A DNA stretch of 64,000 nucleotides from positions 1 to 64,000 of the IMG/VR virus record IMGVR_UViG_3300020176_000008; one strand, given 5' to 3'. This document shows, one piece after another, positions 26,000 through 34,542 of the stretch (position 1 is its first letter; every line of letters starts with the position of its first letter). The notes under the pieces are model-generated. The model was not told the origin of the DNA. It worked only from the letters and a program-made list of their open reading frames with translations, and made no database searches. The translations under genes and the position numbers were made by a program. This DNA is from a virus.

Positions 26000-26160
26000 T
26001 ATCCCACTACCTTGGGATCGTTTGATGCTACGATAAAAGGCGTCCGATCTTGTTCGTATAAACAACGTGTAATTACACTGACAGCACGAAAGTCTGTCCC
26101 TGTATAAAGTAAGCAGGACTACTATGCCTTCGGGGTAGTAATTTCATTTAACTCGCTTAA
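26000..26160 (+). ncRNA. Structured leader or small RNA before hsp20
   Basis: A 160-base stretch with no credible frame and a row of inverted repeats: ATCCCA/TGGGAT (26001-26018), ATCGT/ACGAT (26017-26034, mutually exclusive with the first over two bases), TTGTT/AACAA (26050-26065), palindrome GTGTAATTACAC (26067-26078), GACAG/CTGTC (26080-26098), and ACTAC/GTAGT closing a CC-TTCG-GG tetraloop (26118-26139). A late promoter sits directly before it. It could be a regulatory 5' leader of hsp20 or a separate small RNA. It matches no riboswitch class that I recognise. Confidence 0.55.
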
Positions 26161-26173
26161 TAAGGAGAAAACT

Positions 26174-26641
26174 ATGACACGATTCACTGGAATCAATTCA
26201 GATCCATTTAAAGATTTTGATAAACTATGGGTTGGTTTCGATGACCAATTTGGTAGGATGTCAAAACTTCATAATGATCTATCAAAAACTTCCCAAAACT
26301 ATCCACCATACAATATCAAGAAAACGTCTGAAACTACTTACGTAGTTGAGATTGCTGTGGCCGGATTCCGACAAGAAGATATCAGTATTGAAACTGCTGA
26401 TGGAACCTTGACTGTAACGGGAAATGTGGGCGATAAACAAGAAGAGACTTTCCTTTTCAAAGGAATTTCTAATCGAGCTTTCACTCGTTCATTTGTTCTA
26501 GCCGAACATATTGAAGTAAAAGATGCTGAGATGCTTAATGGTATGCTTAGTATTTCACTTGAGTATATTGTGCCTGATCACAAAAAACCAAGGAAGATTG
26601 AAATTAAAACCTCAGATCAACCACAGTTGTTGACTGAATAA
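26174..26641 (+). CDS. hsp20: Small heat shock protein (Hsp20/IbpA family)
   Basis: A 155-residue chaperone. The alpha-crystallin domain (about 50-145) runs from PYNIKKTSETTYVVEIAVAGF through DISIETADGTLTVTG to RSFVLAEHIEVKDAEMLNGMLSISL, with the A-x-x-x-N-G-x-L core (AEMLNGML), and the C-terminal IEI is the I-x-I anchor. Similar genes are common in cyanophages. It holds unfolded proteins, perhaps during capsid or tail assembly, in line with its late promoter. AAGGAG precedes the start after the long leader. Confidence 0.93.
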   Translation: MTRFTGINSDPFKDFDKLWVGFDDQFGRMSKLHNDLSKTSQNYPPYNIKKTSETTYVVEIAVAGFRQEDISIETADGTLTVTGNVGDKQEETFLFKGISNRAFTRSFVLAEHIEVKDAEMLNGMLSISLEYIVPDHKKPRKIEIKTSDQPQLLTE

Positions 26642-26655
26642 ACCATGGAGTTGTT

Positions 26656-26946
26656 ATGACTATTAAATGTTTGAAATTGATCACCGGTGAAACAATCATC
26701 GGTGAAGTAGAAGAATCTAGTGACATTGTTTCTGTCGAAACACCTGCAGCAATCATATTGCAACAGACCGAGGATGGTAGAGTAAGTGCTAGTTTTGCTG
26801 CCTTTACTCCATATGCAAAGTTTGTCAAATTTAAAACGTCGGCAATTATTGCTGAAGTTATGATTGATGACCGTATGGCAGATGAATATCGTAGAATCTT
26901 CGGATCTGGATTAGTTGTAGCAACGGCAAATCAACTTCCAAAGTAA
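26656..26946 (+). CDS. Small LSm/SH3-like protein B
   Basis: A 96-residue protein after ATGGAG. CLKLITGETIIGEVEE parallels KLINGETLLGEYID of the protein at 14391, and SFAAFTPYAKFVKF matches its SMYSQFAKEEVF region, so the two are paralogues. Such small barrels could bind RNA or act as scaffolds; the function in phages is not known to me. Confidence 0.6.
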   Translation: MTIKCLKLITGETIIGEVEESSDIVSVETPAAIILQQTEDGRVSASFAAFTPYAKFVKFKTSAIIAEVMIDDRMADEYRRIFGSGLVVATANQLPK

Positions 26947-26960
26947 TTTTACTTTAATTC

Positions 26961-26993
26961 ACGGACAGGATATAATATATGTATCCTGTCCGT
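26961..26993 (+). promoter_or_regulatory. Perfect 12-bp inverted repeat with a promoter -10 in its centre
   Basis: ACGGACAGGATA / TATCCTGTCCGT, spacer nine bases; TATAAT at 26971-26976 overlaps the left arm end. It is followed by TTTTAGTTTG. It lies 16 bases before the DNA polymerase start and has the same layout as 22563-22602, so it may terminate incoming transcripts and start new ones. Confidence 0.65.
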
Positions 26994-27008
26994 TTTAGTT
27001 TGTGAGAT

Positions 27009-29537
27009 ATGAAATTTTATACTAATGTGAATCGTTATGGCAATAATATCCTTCTACGTGGTTATGTAGATGGTAAACGTGTCAATCGTAAAGTTAAGTT
27101 TAGTCCGACGCTGTACACCAGGGCAAAAGGGCAAACTCAGTTCAAAACTTTAGATAACGTATTTGTCGAACCTAAAAAACTTGACACTATGCGTGATGCA
27201 AAAGACTTCATGGAACGTTACTCTGACGTAAGCAACTTTGAAGTATATGGTAATACAAACTACATTGCTCAGTTTGTGGCCGAAGAATACCCAGGACAAA
27301 TCCAATTCGATCGATCTAAAATCCGAATCCATGATATCGATATCGAGGTAGCATCCGACGATGGTTTTCCAGAACCAGATCAAGCTAATCATCCAGTAAC
27401 TGCAATTACAATCTACGATAGTATTACTAATGTGTATTTTGTGTGGGCCATGGGTGATTACGACGTTGATGCTCGCGACGATAAGATTAAAGATTGTAAT
27501 ATCCGCTATACTAAGTGCGTGGATGAACAGCACTTGCTTAAATGCTTTATTAAGTTTTGGTCTGATGAGTTTACTTCTCCGGATGTTGTAACTGGTTGGA
27601 ACATTCGTGCATTCGATATTCCATATCTGGTTAACCGTATTAATCGATTGTTTGGCGAGGATGCAATTAAGTCACTATCTCCATGGGGTTCTGTCCAAGA
27701 GAAGATGGTAACTATGCGGAAGGGTCAAGTTCAAATCTATGAGATCACTGGTATTGCTCAGGTTGATTACATGGATCTGTTCATGAAGTTTGGCTATTCA
27801 TTCGGTCCTCAAGAATCGTACTCGTTAAATCACATTGCAAACACCGTACTCGGTGAAGAGAAACTATCATATGAAGAGTATGGAGATCTACACACTCTCT
27901 ACAAAGAGAATCATCAAAAGTTTATCGATTACAACATTCGTGACGTTAACTTGGTTGAGCGAATAGAAGATAAGATCGGTTTGATGACTTTATGTTTTAC
28001 TATGGCTTATAAAGCTGGCGTAAACTATAATGACACATTCGGAACTACTGGTATATGGGATACGCTGATCTATCGTTATCTTCTTGAACAGAACATTATC
28101 GTTCCTCCTAACAAGGATAGTTTCAAGACCGATTACGAGGGTGGTTATGTAAAAGAACCTCAATGTGGTGTACACGACTGGGTTGCTTCGTTTGACGTCA
28201 ACTCTCTGTATCCTAATATTATTGTCCAATGGAACATGTCACCAGAGACTATTCTCAAAGGTGATATTGAACCAAACATGAATGTTGATAGGTGTTTAAA
28301 TGAATTTAAGAATCCGCACGCTGACAAATCTATGGCTGCTTCGGGTCAGTATTTCGATAATTCTCGTCAGGGTTTCATGCCGAAGATTATTGAGGCTATG
28401 TACGATGAGCGAGTACAAATCAAGAAGAAGATGCTTGATTCAAAAAAAGAACTTGAAAAGGTCGACAAGACTAACAAGACTGAAGTATACCGTATCGAAC
28501 GTGATATCGCGACATTTGAAAACCAACAAATGACCGTTAAGATTCTTCTTAACTCTCTTTATGGTGCGTTAGGTAATCGTTACTTCCGTTACTTTACGAT
28601 GGAAATTGCAGAAGGTATTACACTAACTGGTCAATACATCATCAAGTGGGCAGAGAAGAACGTGAATGCGTATCTCAACACCGTCATGAAAACTAACAAC
28701 GACTATGTGATTGCAATCGATACTGATTCTGTCTATGTTTGTCTAGGTGCACTGGTTGATCAAGTTATGCCTGGTAAGTCAAAAGATAAAGTTGTCGACT
28801 TCCTTGATAAGGTATGTGCCAAGATTGAAACCGATGTACTCGATGTTGCATTCAAGGAGCTGATGGAAAACACCGGTGCGTTTAAGCAACGTATCTCCAT
28901 GAAGCGTGAAAGTATTGCCGATCGTGGTATTTGGTCTGCCAAGAAGCGATACATTCTGAACGTATGGGACAATGAAGGTGTTCGTTACACAAAGCCTAAG
29001 CTAAAGATCATGGGTATTGAAGCTATTAAGTCTTCTACCCCAGCCCCATGTCGTGAAGCTTTTAAGGATCTATTTAATATCTTGATTTCAGGTACTGAGC
29101 AACAGACTCAAGAGTTTATCGCAGACTTCCGTAAGAAGTTTAACTCATTGCCTGTTGAAGAGAAGTCTTTCCCTCGTGGCGTTAGTGCGGTTCAGAAGTA
29201 TGTAGATAAGAAGACTAAGTCTTACATCAAAGGTACTCCTATAAATTCACGTGCTGCTATCTTACATAACTACTTGTTGGATCGTCATGGATTGAAAAAC
29301 ATTGCTCCTATTCGTGCGGGTGAAAAGATCAAGTATGTGTATCTGAATCCACGCAATCCACTTCGTGAAGATGTTATCGGCTTCCAAAATATTCTTCCAA
29401 AAGAATTTGATATGCATCGCTATATCGATAACGCAAAACAATTTGACAAAGCATTCCTCGGGCCCGCTAAAATCATCTTAGACTCAATCGGATGGAAGGC
29501 TGAAGAGGAATCATCACTAGAGGACTTTTTTGGATGA
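27009..29537 (+). CDS. 43: DNA polymerase (gp43)
   Basis: A family B polymerase of 842 residues (898 in T4). Exonuclease motif I is DIE at 111-113, Exo II is GWNIRAFDIPYL near 197, and Exo III is YNIRDVNLV near 308. Polymerase motif A is DVNSLYPNI at 396-404, motif B is the KILLNSLYGALGN helix and motif C is IDTDSVYV. All catalytic residues are present, so it should be a proofreading replicase. The C-terminal LEDFFG resembles the clamp-binding tail of T4 gp43. Confidence 0.97.
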   Translation: MKFYTNVNRYGNNILLRGYVDGKRVNRKVKFSPTLYTRAKGQTQFKTLDNVFVEPKKLDTMRDAKDFMERYSDVSNFEVYGNTNYIAQFVAEEYPGQIQFDRSKIRIHDIDIEVASDDGFPEPDQANHPVTAITIYDSITNVYFVWAMGDYDVDARDDKIKDCNIRYTKCVDEQHLLKCFIKFWSDEFTSPDVVTGWNIRAFDIPYLVNRINRLFGEDAIKSLSPWGSVQEKMVTMRKGQVQIYEITGIAQVDYMDLFMKFGYSFGPQESYSLNHIANTVLGEEKLSYEEYGDLHTLYKENHQKFIDYNIRDVNLVERIEDKIGLMTLCFTMAYKAGVNYNDTFGTTGIWDTLIYRYLLEQNIIVPPNKDSFKTDYEGGYVKEPQCGVHDWVASFDVNSLYPNIIVQWNMSPETILKGDIEPNMNVDRCLNEFKNPHADKSMAASGQYFDNSRQGFMPKIIEAMYDERVQIKKKMLDSKKELEKVDKTNKTEVYRIERDIATFENQQMTVKILLNSLYGALGNRYFRYFTMEIAEGITLTGQYIIKWAEKNVNAYLNTVMKTNNDYVIAIDTDSVYVCLGALVDQVMPGKSKDKVVDFLDKVCAKIETDVLDVAFKELMENTGAFKQRISMKRESIADRGIWSAKKRYILNVWDNEGVRYTKPKLKIMGIEAIKSSTPAPCREAFKDLFNILISGTEQQTQEFIADFRKKFNSLPVEEKSFPRGVSAVQKYVDKKTKSYIKGTPINSRAAILHNYLLDRHGLKNIAPIRAGEKIKYVYLNPRNPLREDVIGFQNILPKEFDMHRYIDNAKQFDKAFLGPAKIILDSIGWKAEEESSLEDFFG

Positions 29538-30124
29538 ACCAATTATTAGATTATATAAAAGTTTATGATGATGTTCTGGATGAAAATATTTGCCAGAATC
29601 TGATTGACACATTTGAAACATTCAACCCACAAAAATCTCCATTCTATCGACAATCAAAAAATTCATGGGATCTAGACTATCGTCAGTTTTATGAATTTGA
29701 TATTGCACGAGTAGTTGAATTTAATCATTTCATAAATCCGGTATATAATGTTGCTAAGAATATATTTGCACGATACAATCGTGAATGCGGTAGATTCTTT
29801 CCGGAAAAGATGGGTTTCGAAGATCTGCGAATAAAACGATATGATGCGAATGGAATTGATCAATTTGGTTGGCATGCGGATGTTGGCAATTACGCATCAG
29901 CTCGCAGATTCTTAGTTATGTTCTTTTACTTAAATGATGTAGAGGAAGGAGGCGAGACCGAATTTCAATTTTCTGGTGATTACTCGAAGGTCCCGGACTT
30001 TACAGTAAAACCTAAACGTGGTAGAATAGTAGTATTCCCCCCAATGTGGATGTTCCCTCATCGTGGTTGTATGCCTATAAGCGGATCAAAATACATCCTT
30101 TCGACCTATGCTCATTATCAATAG
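29534..30124 (+). CDS. 2OG-Fe(II) dioxygenase, prolyl-4-hydroxylase type (1)
   Basis: A 196-residue protein overlapping gene 43 (ATGA). Iron ligands are H114 and D116 (FGWHADVG) and H176 (FPHRG), with K186 placed to bind 2-oxoglutarate. FYLNDVEEGGETEF is the typical P4H loop. Proteins of this family are frequent in cyanophages; substrates are unknown but may be a virion protein or a nucleic-acid base. A second member at 52067 has HxE in place of HxD. Confidence 0.88.
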   Translation: MNQLLDYIKVYDDVLDENICQNLIDTFETFNPQKSPFYRQSKNSWDLDYRQFYEFDIARVVEFNHFINPVYNVAKNIFARYNRECGRFFPEKMGFEDLRIKRYDANGIDQFGWHADVGNYASARRFLVMFFYLNDVEEGGETEFQFSGDYSKVPDFTVKPKRGRIVVFPPMWMFPHRGCMPISGSKYILSTYAHYQ

Positions 30125-30132
30125 GAGTTTCT

Positions 30133-31212
30133 ATGAGTATCCTTGACAAAATTAAAAAGAACAGTACGATTAAAGAATCTGCTGTGTTGGCTCAATCAAA
30201 GTTCTTTCAAAAGAAAGATATGATTCCAACTTCTATTCCAATCATCAACGTCGCATTGAGTGGACGTCTTGATGGTGGACTAACTCCTGGTCTTACAATG
30301 TGGGCAGGTCCTTCTAAACACTTTAAGACTGCATTCTCCCTGCTGATGGCTAAGTCATATCTTGACAAGTATCCTGATGCTGCATTGTTATTCTATGATT
30401 CAGAGTTTGGCACTCCTCAATCATACTTTGATGCATTCGGTATCGATACTGATCGTGTATTGCATACTCCTATCATGGACGTTGAACAACTAAAGTTTGA
30501 TATCATGCAGCAGCTTACCAATATTACACGCGGTGATCATGTTATTATTGTTGTGGATTCTATTGGTAACTTGGCTTCTAAGAAAGAAGTTGAAGATGCT
30601 ATGGATGGTAAGTCTGTTGCAGATATGAGTCGCGCAAAGCAAATGAAGTCATTGTTCCGTATGGTTACTCCCCACTTGACGATGAAAGATATCCCAATGG
30701 TTGTTGTTAACCATACATACAAAACCATGGAACTATACTCTAAAGACGTTGTGGGTGGTGGTACAGGTTCGTACTACTCAGCAGATAACATCTTCATCTT
30801 GGGACGTCAGCAAGAAAAAGAAGGTACTGAAATCGTTGGTTATAACTTCATTATTAACGTAGAAAAATCTCGATATGTTAAAGAAAAATCTAAAATCCCT
30901 GTGTCAGTATCTTACAATGGTGGCATTAGCACTTGGTCTGGGTTGCTTGATATTGCTATCGAATCAGGACACGTTGTCAAACCTAGCAATGGTTGGTATT
31001 CAAAAGTAGATATTGAAAGTGGTGAAATTGAAGAAAAGAAGTACCGTCTCAAGGAAATCGATAATCGTGATTTCTGGATGCCTATCGTTACTTCAAAGTC
31101 ATTTAATGATTTCGTGAACAAGAAGTATCAAGTTTCATTTGGCGATATCATCAAGGATGAAGACATTACAAAGGATTTAGAAAACTATGATGACGCAACT
31201 GAAGCCGCATAA
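30133..31212 (+). CDS. uvsX: Recombinase UvsX
   Basis: A RecA-like recombinase of 359 residues; the ATG at 30133 after AGGAG is chosen over a much earlier in-frame ATG that lies within the previous gene. The Walker A is the unusual GPSKHFKT (59-66), close to GPSKSFKS of T4. HVIIVVDSIGNLASKKE is the Walker B region, and VVVNHTYKTMELYSKDVVGGGTG the L2/DNA-binding region. It catalyses strand exchange with UvsY (12482). Confidence 0.96.
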   Translation: MSILDKIKKNSTIKESAVLAQSKFFQKKDMIPTSIPIINVALSGRLDGGLTPGLTMWAGPSKHFKTAFSLLMAKSYLDKYPDAALLFYDSEFGTPQSYFDAFGIDTDRVLHTPIMDVEQLKFDIMQQLTNITRGDHVIIVVDSIGNLASKKEVEDAMDGKSVADMSRAKQMKSLFRMVTPHLTMKDIPMVVVNHTYKTMELYSKDVVGGGTGSYYSADNIFILGRQQEKEGTEIVGYNFIINVEKSRYVKEKSKIPVSVSYNGGISTWSGLLDIAIESGHVVKPSNGWYSKVDIESGEIEEKKYRLKEIDNRDFWMPIVTSKSFNDFVNKKYQVSFGDIIKDEDITKDLENYDDATEAA

Positions 31213-31531
31213 AGTTTTAGGTCGAATGATAGATGGCGTAGATACCCATGCGCTATCTCTCGAAGAAGGAGACTTTGCAGATATTATCTTTCTGTATAAG
31301 AATGTCTCCTTCGACGAGGATAAAGAAAACGACAAGCTAAAGCTTAGATTCGAATACGAAGTTATCGAAGTTCCAGAATATCGCCATGGATACGATAAGA
31401 TCGAATTCGAAGCTGAATTAGGGGATTTTTTGGTACAATTGTTATTCTACGGATTAGAAAAAGACCACTTAGGATTTATTGATGACAACGAGCGTTCAAC
31501 AGACCATCTTATCAAACCTCATTCACAATGA
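31187..31531 (+). CDS. Unknown protein between uvsX and gene 41
   Basis: A 114-residue acidic protein that overlaps uvsX by 26 bases and gene 41 by 50 bases. The start may be either of two adjacent ATGs. Sequence has SLEEGDFADIIFLYKNVSFDED and a mixed strand-helix pattern. Dual overlap and good reading length suggest a real, coupled gene. Family unknown; similar small genes sit here in related phages as far as I recall. Confidence 0.55.
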   Translation: MMTQLKPHKVLGRMIDGVDTHALSLEEGDFADIIFLYKNVSFDEDKENDKLKLRFEYEVIEVPEYRHGYDKIEFEAELGDFLVQLLFYGLEKDHLGFIDDNERSTDHLIKPHSQ

Positions 31532-32876
31532 GGAATTTTGCAGAAAAGTTTCTCCTTTCCTGAAGTCTGAGTACTTCACGGATCATTTTGAGAATGTTGT
31601 ATTCAACACATTGCAGGACTTTTTTGCAAAGTACAATAAGCCTGCAAGCATGGATATCTTAAAGATCCAGATTCGTGATATTGAAAAACTAAACGGAGAT
31701 CAAGTCGATAGTATCGATACATACATCGACAATCTAAACTTTCGTACTGATAACATGGAATGGTTAGTTGAGACCAGTGAAAAGTTCTGTAAAGATCGTG
31801 CAGTATACAACGCGATTCTAGATTCAATTAGTATCATCGATGGCAAAGATACTAAGACTAGTAAGGATGCAATTCCTTCTATCTTGTCCGATGCATTGGC
31901 GGTATCATTCGACTCTGCTATCGGCCACGATTACATTGAAGACTTTGAATCTCGATATGATTTTTATACTCGTGTAGAAGAGAAGGTTGCATTTGATATT
32001 GATCTATTGAATAAGATTACTAAGGGTGGTTTATCTCGCAAAACACTTAATGTAATTCTTGCTGGCACTGGCGTTGGTAAGTCATTGGCTATGTGTCATA
32101 TGGCTGCATCAACTCTAATGCAAGGATTGAATGTATTGTATATTACAATGGAAATGGCAGAAGAACGTATCGCAGAACGTATTGATGCAAACCTTATGAA
32201 TATGACCATGGAAGAAATGGCAACGGTTGATAAGGACATCTACGAGACTCGATTCGAACGTGTCGCCAAGAAGACCCGCGGTAAACTAATCATCAAGGAA
32301 TATCCAACTGCATCTGCACACACTGGTCACTTCCAAGCTTTGATCGAAGAGTTGAAGATGAAACGTAACTTTCTCCCCGATATGATTATCATTGATTACT
32401 TGAACATCTGTACTTCTTCTCGAATCAAGCAAGGTGCTAACGTTAACTCTTACACATATATTAAATCGATTGCTGAAGAAATCCGTGGTATGGCTGTTAA
32501 GTATAATGTTCCTATTTTATCAGCAACACAAACTACTCGAGGCGGCTATGACAACACGGATGTGGGACTTACTGATACTTCTGAATCTTTCGGATTGCCT
32601 GCTACTGTCGATTTTATGTTTGCTCTTATTTCAACGGAGGAGCTCGAAAACCTGGGTCAACTTATGGTTAAGCAGCTTAAAAATCGTTACAATGATCCTT
32701 CTTATTACAAGCGCTTTGTTATCGGCGTGGATCGTTCTCGGATGAAATTATTCGATGTCGAAGATTCTGCACAAAAGAATATCTCAGATTCTGGACAAGT
32801 AAACGATACACCAATCTTCGACAAGTCAGATTTTGGACAAAGAATGAAGTCAGTAGGCGAGGGATTTAAATATTAA
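31482..32876 (+). CDS. 41: Replicative DNA helicase (gp41)
   Basis: A DnaB-family helicase of 464 residues (475 in T4). TILSNLIHNEEFCRKVSPFLKSEYF parallels the T4 N-terminus; AVSFDSAIGHDYIEDFESR leads into the linker. The RecA core has Walker A GTGVGKSLAM, ITMEMAEERIAERIDANLM, DMIIIDYLNIC (Walker B), SATQTTR and the KQLKNRYNDPSYYKRF segment. The ATG at 31482 is preferred to TTG at 31479. Confidence 0.95.
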   Translation: MTTSVQQTILSNLIHNEEFCRKVSPFLKSEYFTDHFENVVFNTLQDFFAKYNKPASMDILKIQIRDIEKLNGDQVDSIDTYIDNLNFRTDNMEWLVETSEKFCKDRAVYNAILDSISIIDGKDTKTSKDAIPSILSDALAVSFDSAIGHDYIEDFESRYDFYTRVEEKVAFDIDLLNKITKGGLSRKTLNVILAGTGVGKSLAMCHMAASTLMQGLNVLYITMEMAEERIAERIDANLMNMTMEEMATVDKDIYETRFERVAKKTRGKLIIKEYPTASAHTGHFQALIEELKMKRNFLPDMIIIDYLNICTSSRIKQGANVNSYTYIKSIAEEIRGMAVKYNVPILSATQTTRGGYDNTDVGLTDTSESFGLPATVDFMFALISTEELENLGQLMVKQLKNRYNDPSYYKRFVIGVDRSRMKLFDVEDSAQKNISDSGQVNDTPIFDKSDFGQRMKSVGEGFKY

Positions 32877-32882
32877 ATGTGG

Positions 32883-32888
32883 TATAAT
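32883..32888 (+). promoter_or_regulatory. Promoter -10 after gene 41
   Basis: TATAAT in the context TGTGGTATAATAT, 20 bases before the next start codon; AAAGGAG follows. No clear -35. Confidence 0.5.
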
Positions 32889-32907
32889 ATATCTAAAGGA
32901 GATTGAT

Positions 32908-33105
32908 ATGGGACCAGTGAGTGGATATTTCTCAGAACCAGGTACGTTAAACAGGACTAGCGAAGTCTTCGATAACATGGATGGTTCATATGTTGTTATG
33001 ATGTATGAAGGAACTGATCTTCGCGAAGAGCGAATCATTGAAGGACATACATTGGATTATGCAGAAGACTGCGCAGAAAATTGGGTATTAGGAGTTATTA
33101 AATGA
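32908..33105 (+). CDS. Small unknown protein
   Basis: A 65-residue acidic protein with a strong AAAGGAG site. Pattern GSYVVMMYEGTDLREERIIEGHTLDYAEDCAENWVLGVI suggests two strands and a helix. It ends in an ATGA overlap with the MazG-like gene. Family unknown. Confidence 0.6.
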   Translation: MGPVSGYFSEPGTLNRTSEVFDNMDGSYVVMMYEGTDLREERIIEGHTLDYAEDCAENWVLGVIK

Positions 33106-33524
33106 GTGTGAATTTGATTGAAGATATGGCGCATATGCACGACCACTATGGAGTACATACTGCAATTGAGAAGTTAACTGCAGAACAGTTAAAAACGTTC
33201 CTTAAATTTCGTATTGACTTTTTGCAAGAAGAGTTGGATGAGATGAATAAGGCTTATAATGAGGGCGGTGAAAGTGCAGCTGATGATACAGTTGATGCTT
33301 TGATTGATTTGGCTGTGGTTGCATTGGGTACACTTGATGCATTCCGAGTGAATGGTTATGAAGCATGGAACCGTGTTTATAAAGCAAATATGTCCAAAGT
33401 TGTTGGTATTAAAGAAAGTCGTCCTAATCCTCTAGGACTTCCAGACTTGATCAAGCCAGAAGGTTGGACTGCTCCGACTCATGTAGATAATGTTGGTTTA
33501 TTGGAACAGGTATTTACAAAATGA
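33102..33524 (+). CDS. MazG-like nucleotide pyrophosphohydrolase
   Basis: A 140-residue all-helical protein. KFRIDFLQEELDEMNKA gives the E-x-x-E metal site and DDTVDALIDLAVVALGTLDAF the second acidic helix (D..D), the hallmark of the MazG/HisE superfamily; MSKV near residue 106 follows the usual pattern. It probably hydrolyses (d)NTPs or related nucleotides. Confidence 0.75.
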   Translation: MSVNLIEDMAHMHDHYGVHTAIEKLTAEQLKTFLKFRIDFLQEELDEMNKAYNEGGESAADDTVDALIDLAVVALGTLDAFRVNGYEAWNRVYKANMSKVVGIKESRPNPLGLPDLIKPEGWTAPTHVDNVGLLEQVFTK

Positions 33525-34492
33525 TTGGTTTCACGGTTTTCAAATCTATCTTTGATAACAAGACTGACGTAAGTGTCGACTTTGATAGCTTCGATAAGTT
33601 TGAAACTGCTTTATACCACTTGGCAACTAAGCCAGGTTATAAAGCACGGAAAGGCGAGTATACCCCGAAAGGGGTTACTCCTTCTCCGCTGATATCTCCT
33701 GCAGTTTACAAAGAAGGAACCACCCGCGCCAACGCTAATGTAATTAAGTGGGCAGGTTGGGCCGCGGTAGATGTCGACCAAGCAGTGTTTGAGGGAAATC
33801 TAAAAGACGAGTTGCAGAAACGTTATGGTAACTGGCGTTATGTTTGTTATTCTACCGCCAGTAGTACGAATGAGCATCCTAAGTTTAGACTCGTCTTCCC
33901 TCTCTCCAGAGATATTCAGTCGAATGAAATCCGTCACTTCTGGTTTGCACTCAATACAGAACTTGAGTCAATTGGAGATCTACAAACAAAAGATCTTAGT
34001 AGAATGTATTATGTTCCTGCTAAGTATCCTAATGCCAATAATTTCATTTTTAGTAATCCTGGCACTAATATTGAAGTAGATAGTCTTTTAGCAAAGCACG
34101 AGTATACGGAACGTACTGGAGATTCTTTCATGGATCGTCTACCAGAGTCTATGCAGAAAGAAGTGGTTGCATATCGCCAGAATAAACTTCGCGAGAGTTC
34201 ACGAAGTTTCCATTGGACTTCATACTCAGATTGCCCATTCATTAATCATCGTTTGATCGGTGATTATAAGGCAATTGCACGTACCGATGGTTCTGGTAGA
34301 TACTCTATGATTTACAAGATCATGACGTCGATTGCATGTAATGCGGTTCGTCAAGGTTATGCAATCACAGAGTCTGAAATCTCCCAATTGATCCTCCAGT
34401 TAGATCGTGAGACCAGTAATATATACCAAAAACGACCATTGACCACAGAAGCTTCCAGAGCCATAGAATACGCATACAAAACTGCAATGTAA
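33521..34492 (+). CDS. Putative archaeo-eukaryotic-type primase (PrimPol-like)
   Basis: A 323-residue protein. AAVDVD (D84, D86) fits the first catalytic motif of AEP/PrimPol enzymes, and YVCYSTASS, with H119 in NEHPKFRLVFPLSR, fits the second and third motifs seen in plasmid and phage RepB-type primases; SRMYYVPAKYP follows. The C-terminal third, around SMIYKIMTSIACNAVRQGY, may be a helical PriCT-like domain. It sits in the helicase neighbourhood. T4-type gp61 primase is DnaG-like and is not in this window, so this could be a replacement or an extra primase. Confidence 0.5.
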   Translation: MIGFTVFKSIFDNKTDVSVDFDSFDKFETALYHLATKPGYKARKGEYTPKGVTPSPLISPAVYKEGTTRANANVIKWAGWAAVDVDQAVFEGNLKDELQKRYGNWRYVCYSTASSTNEHPKFRLVFPLSRDIQSNEIRHFWFALNTELESIGDLQTKDLSRMYYVPAKYPNANNFIFSNPGTNIEVDSLLAKHEYTERTGDSFMDRLPESMQKEVVAYRQNKLRESSRSFHWTSYSDCPFINHRLIGDYKAIARTDGSGRYSMIYKIMTSIACNAVRQGYAITESEISQLILQLDRETSNIYQKRPLTTEASRAIEYAYKTAM

Positions 34493-34536
34493 TACTTTAG
34501 TACTATATGTACAACAATTCGAACTTATAGTATAAT
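34490..34536 (+). promoter_or_regulatory. ATGTAC-box promoter, member 4
   Basis: Upstream TAATACTTTAGTACT overlapping the previous stop, ATGTAC at 34507-34512, 18-base spacer, TATAAT at 34531-34536. The expected start point falls on or next to the ATG of the next gene. Confidence 0.8.
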
Positions 34537-34542
34537 ATACCT

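Noticed and set aside
26000-26160. tRNA or known riboswitch in the hsp20 leader
   Set aside because: No cloverleaf with T-loop pattern and no match to the glutamine riboswitch core or other classes that I know; kept as an unassigned structured RNA.
27150-27533. Minus-strand open frame of 127 codons in gene 43
   Set aside because: Overlaps the exonuclease domain of DNA polymerase; no promoter or ribosome binding site.
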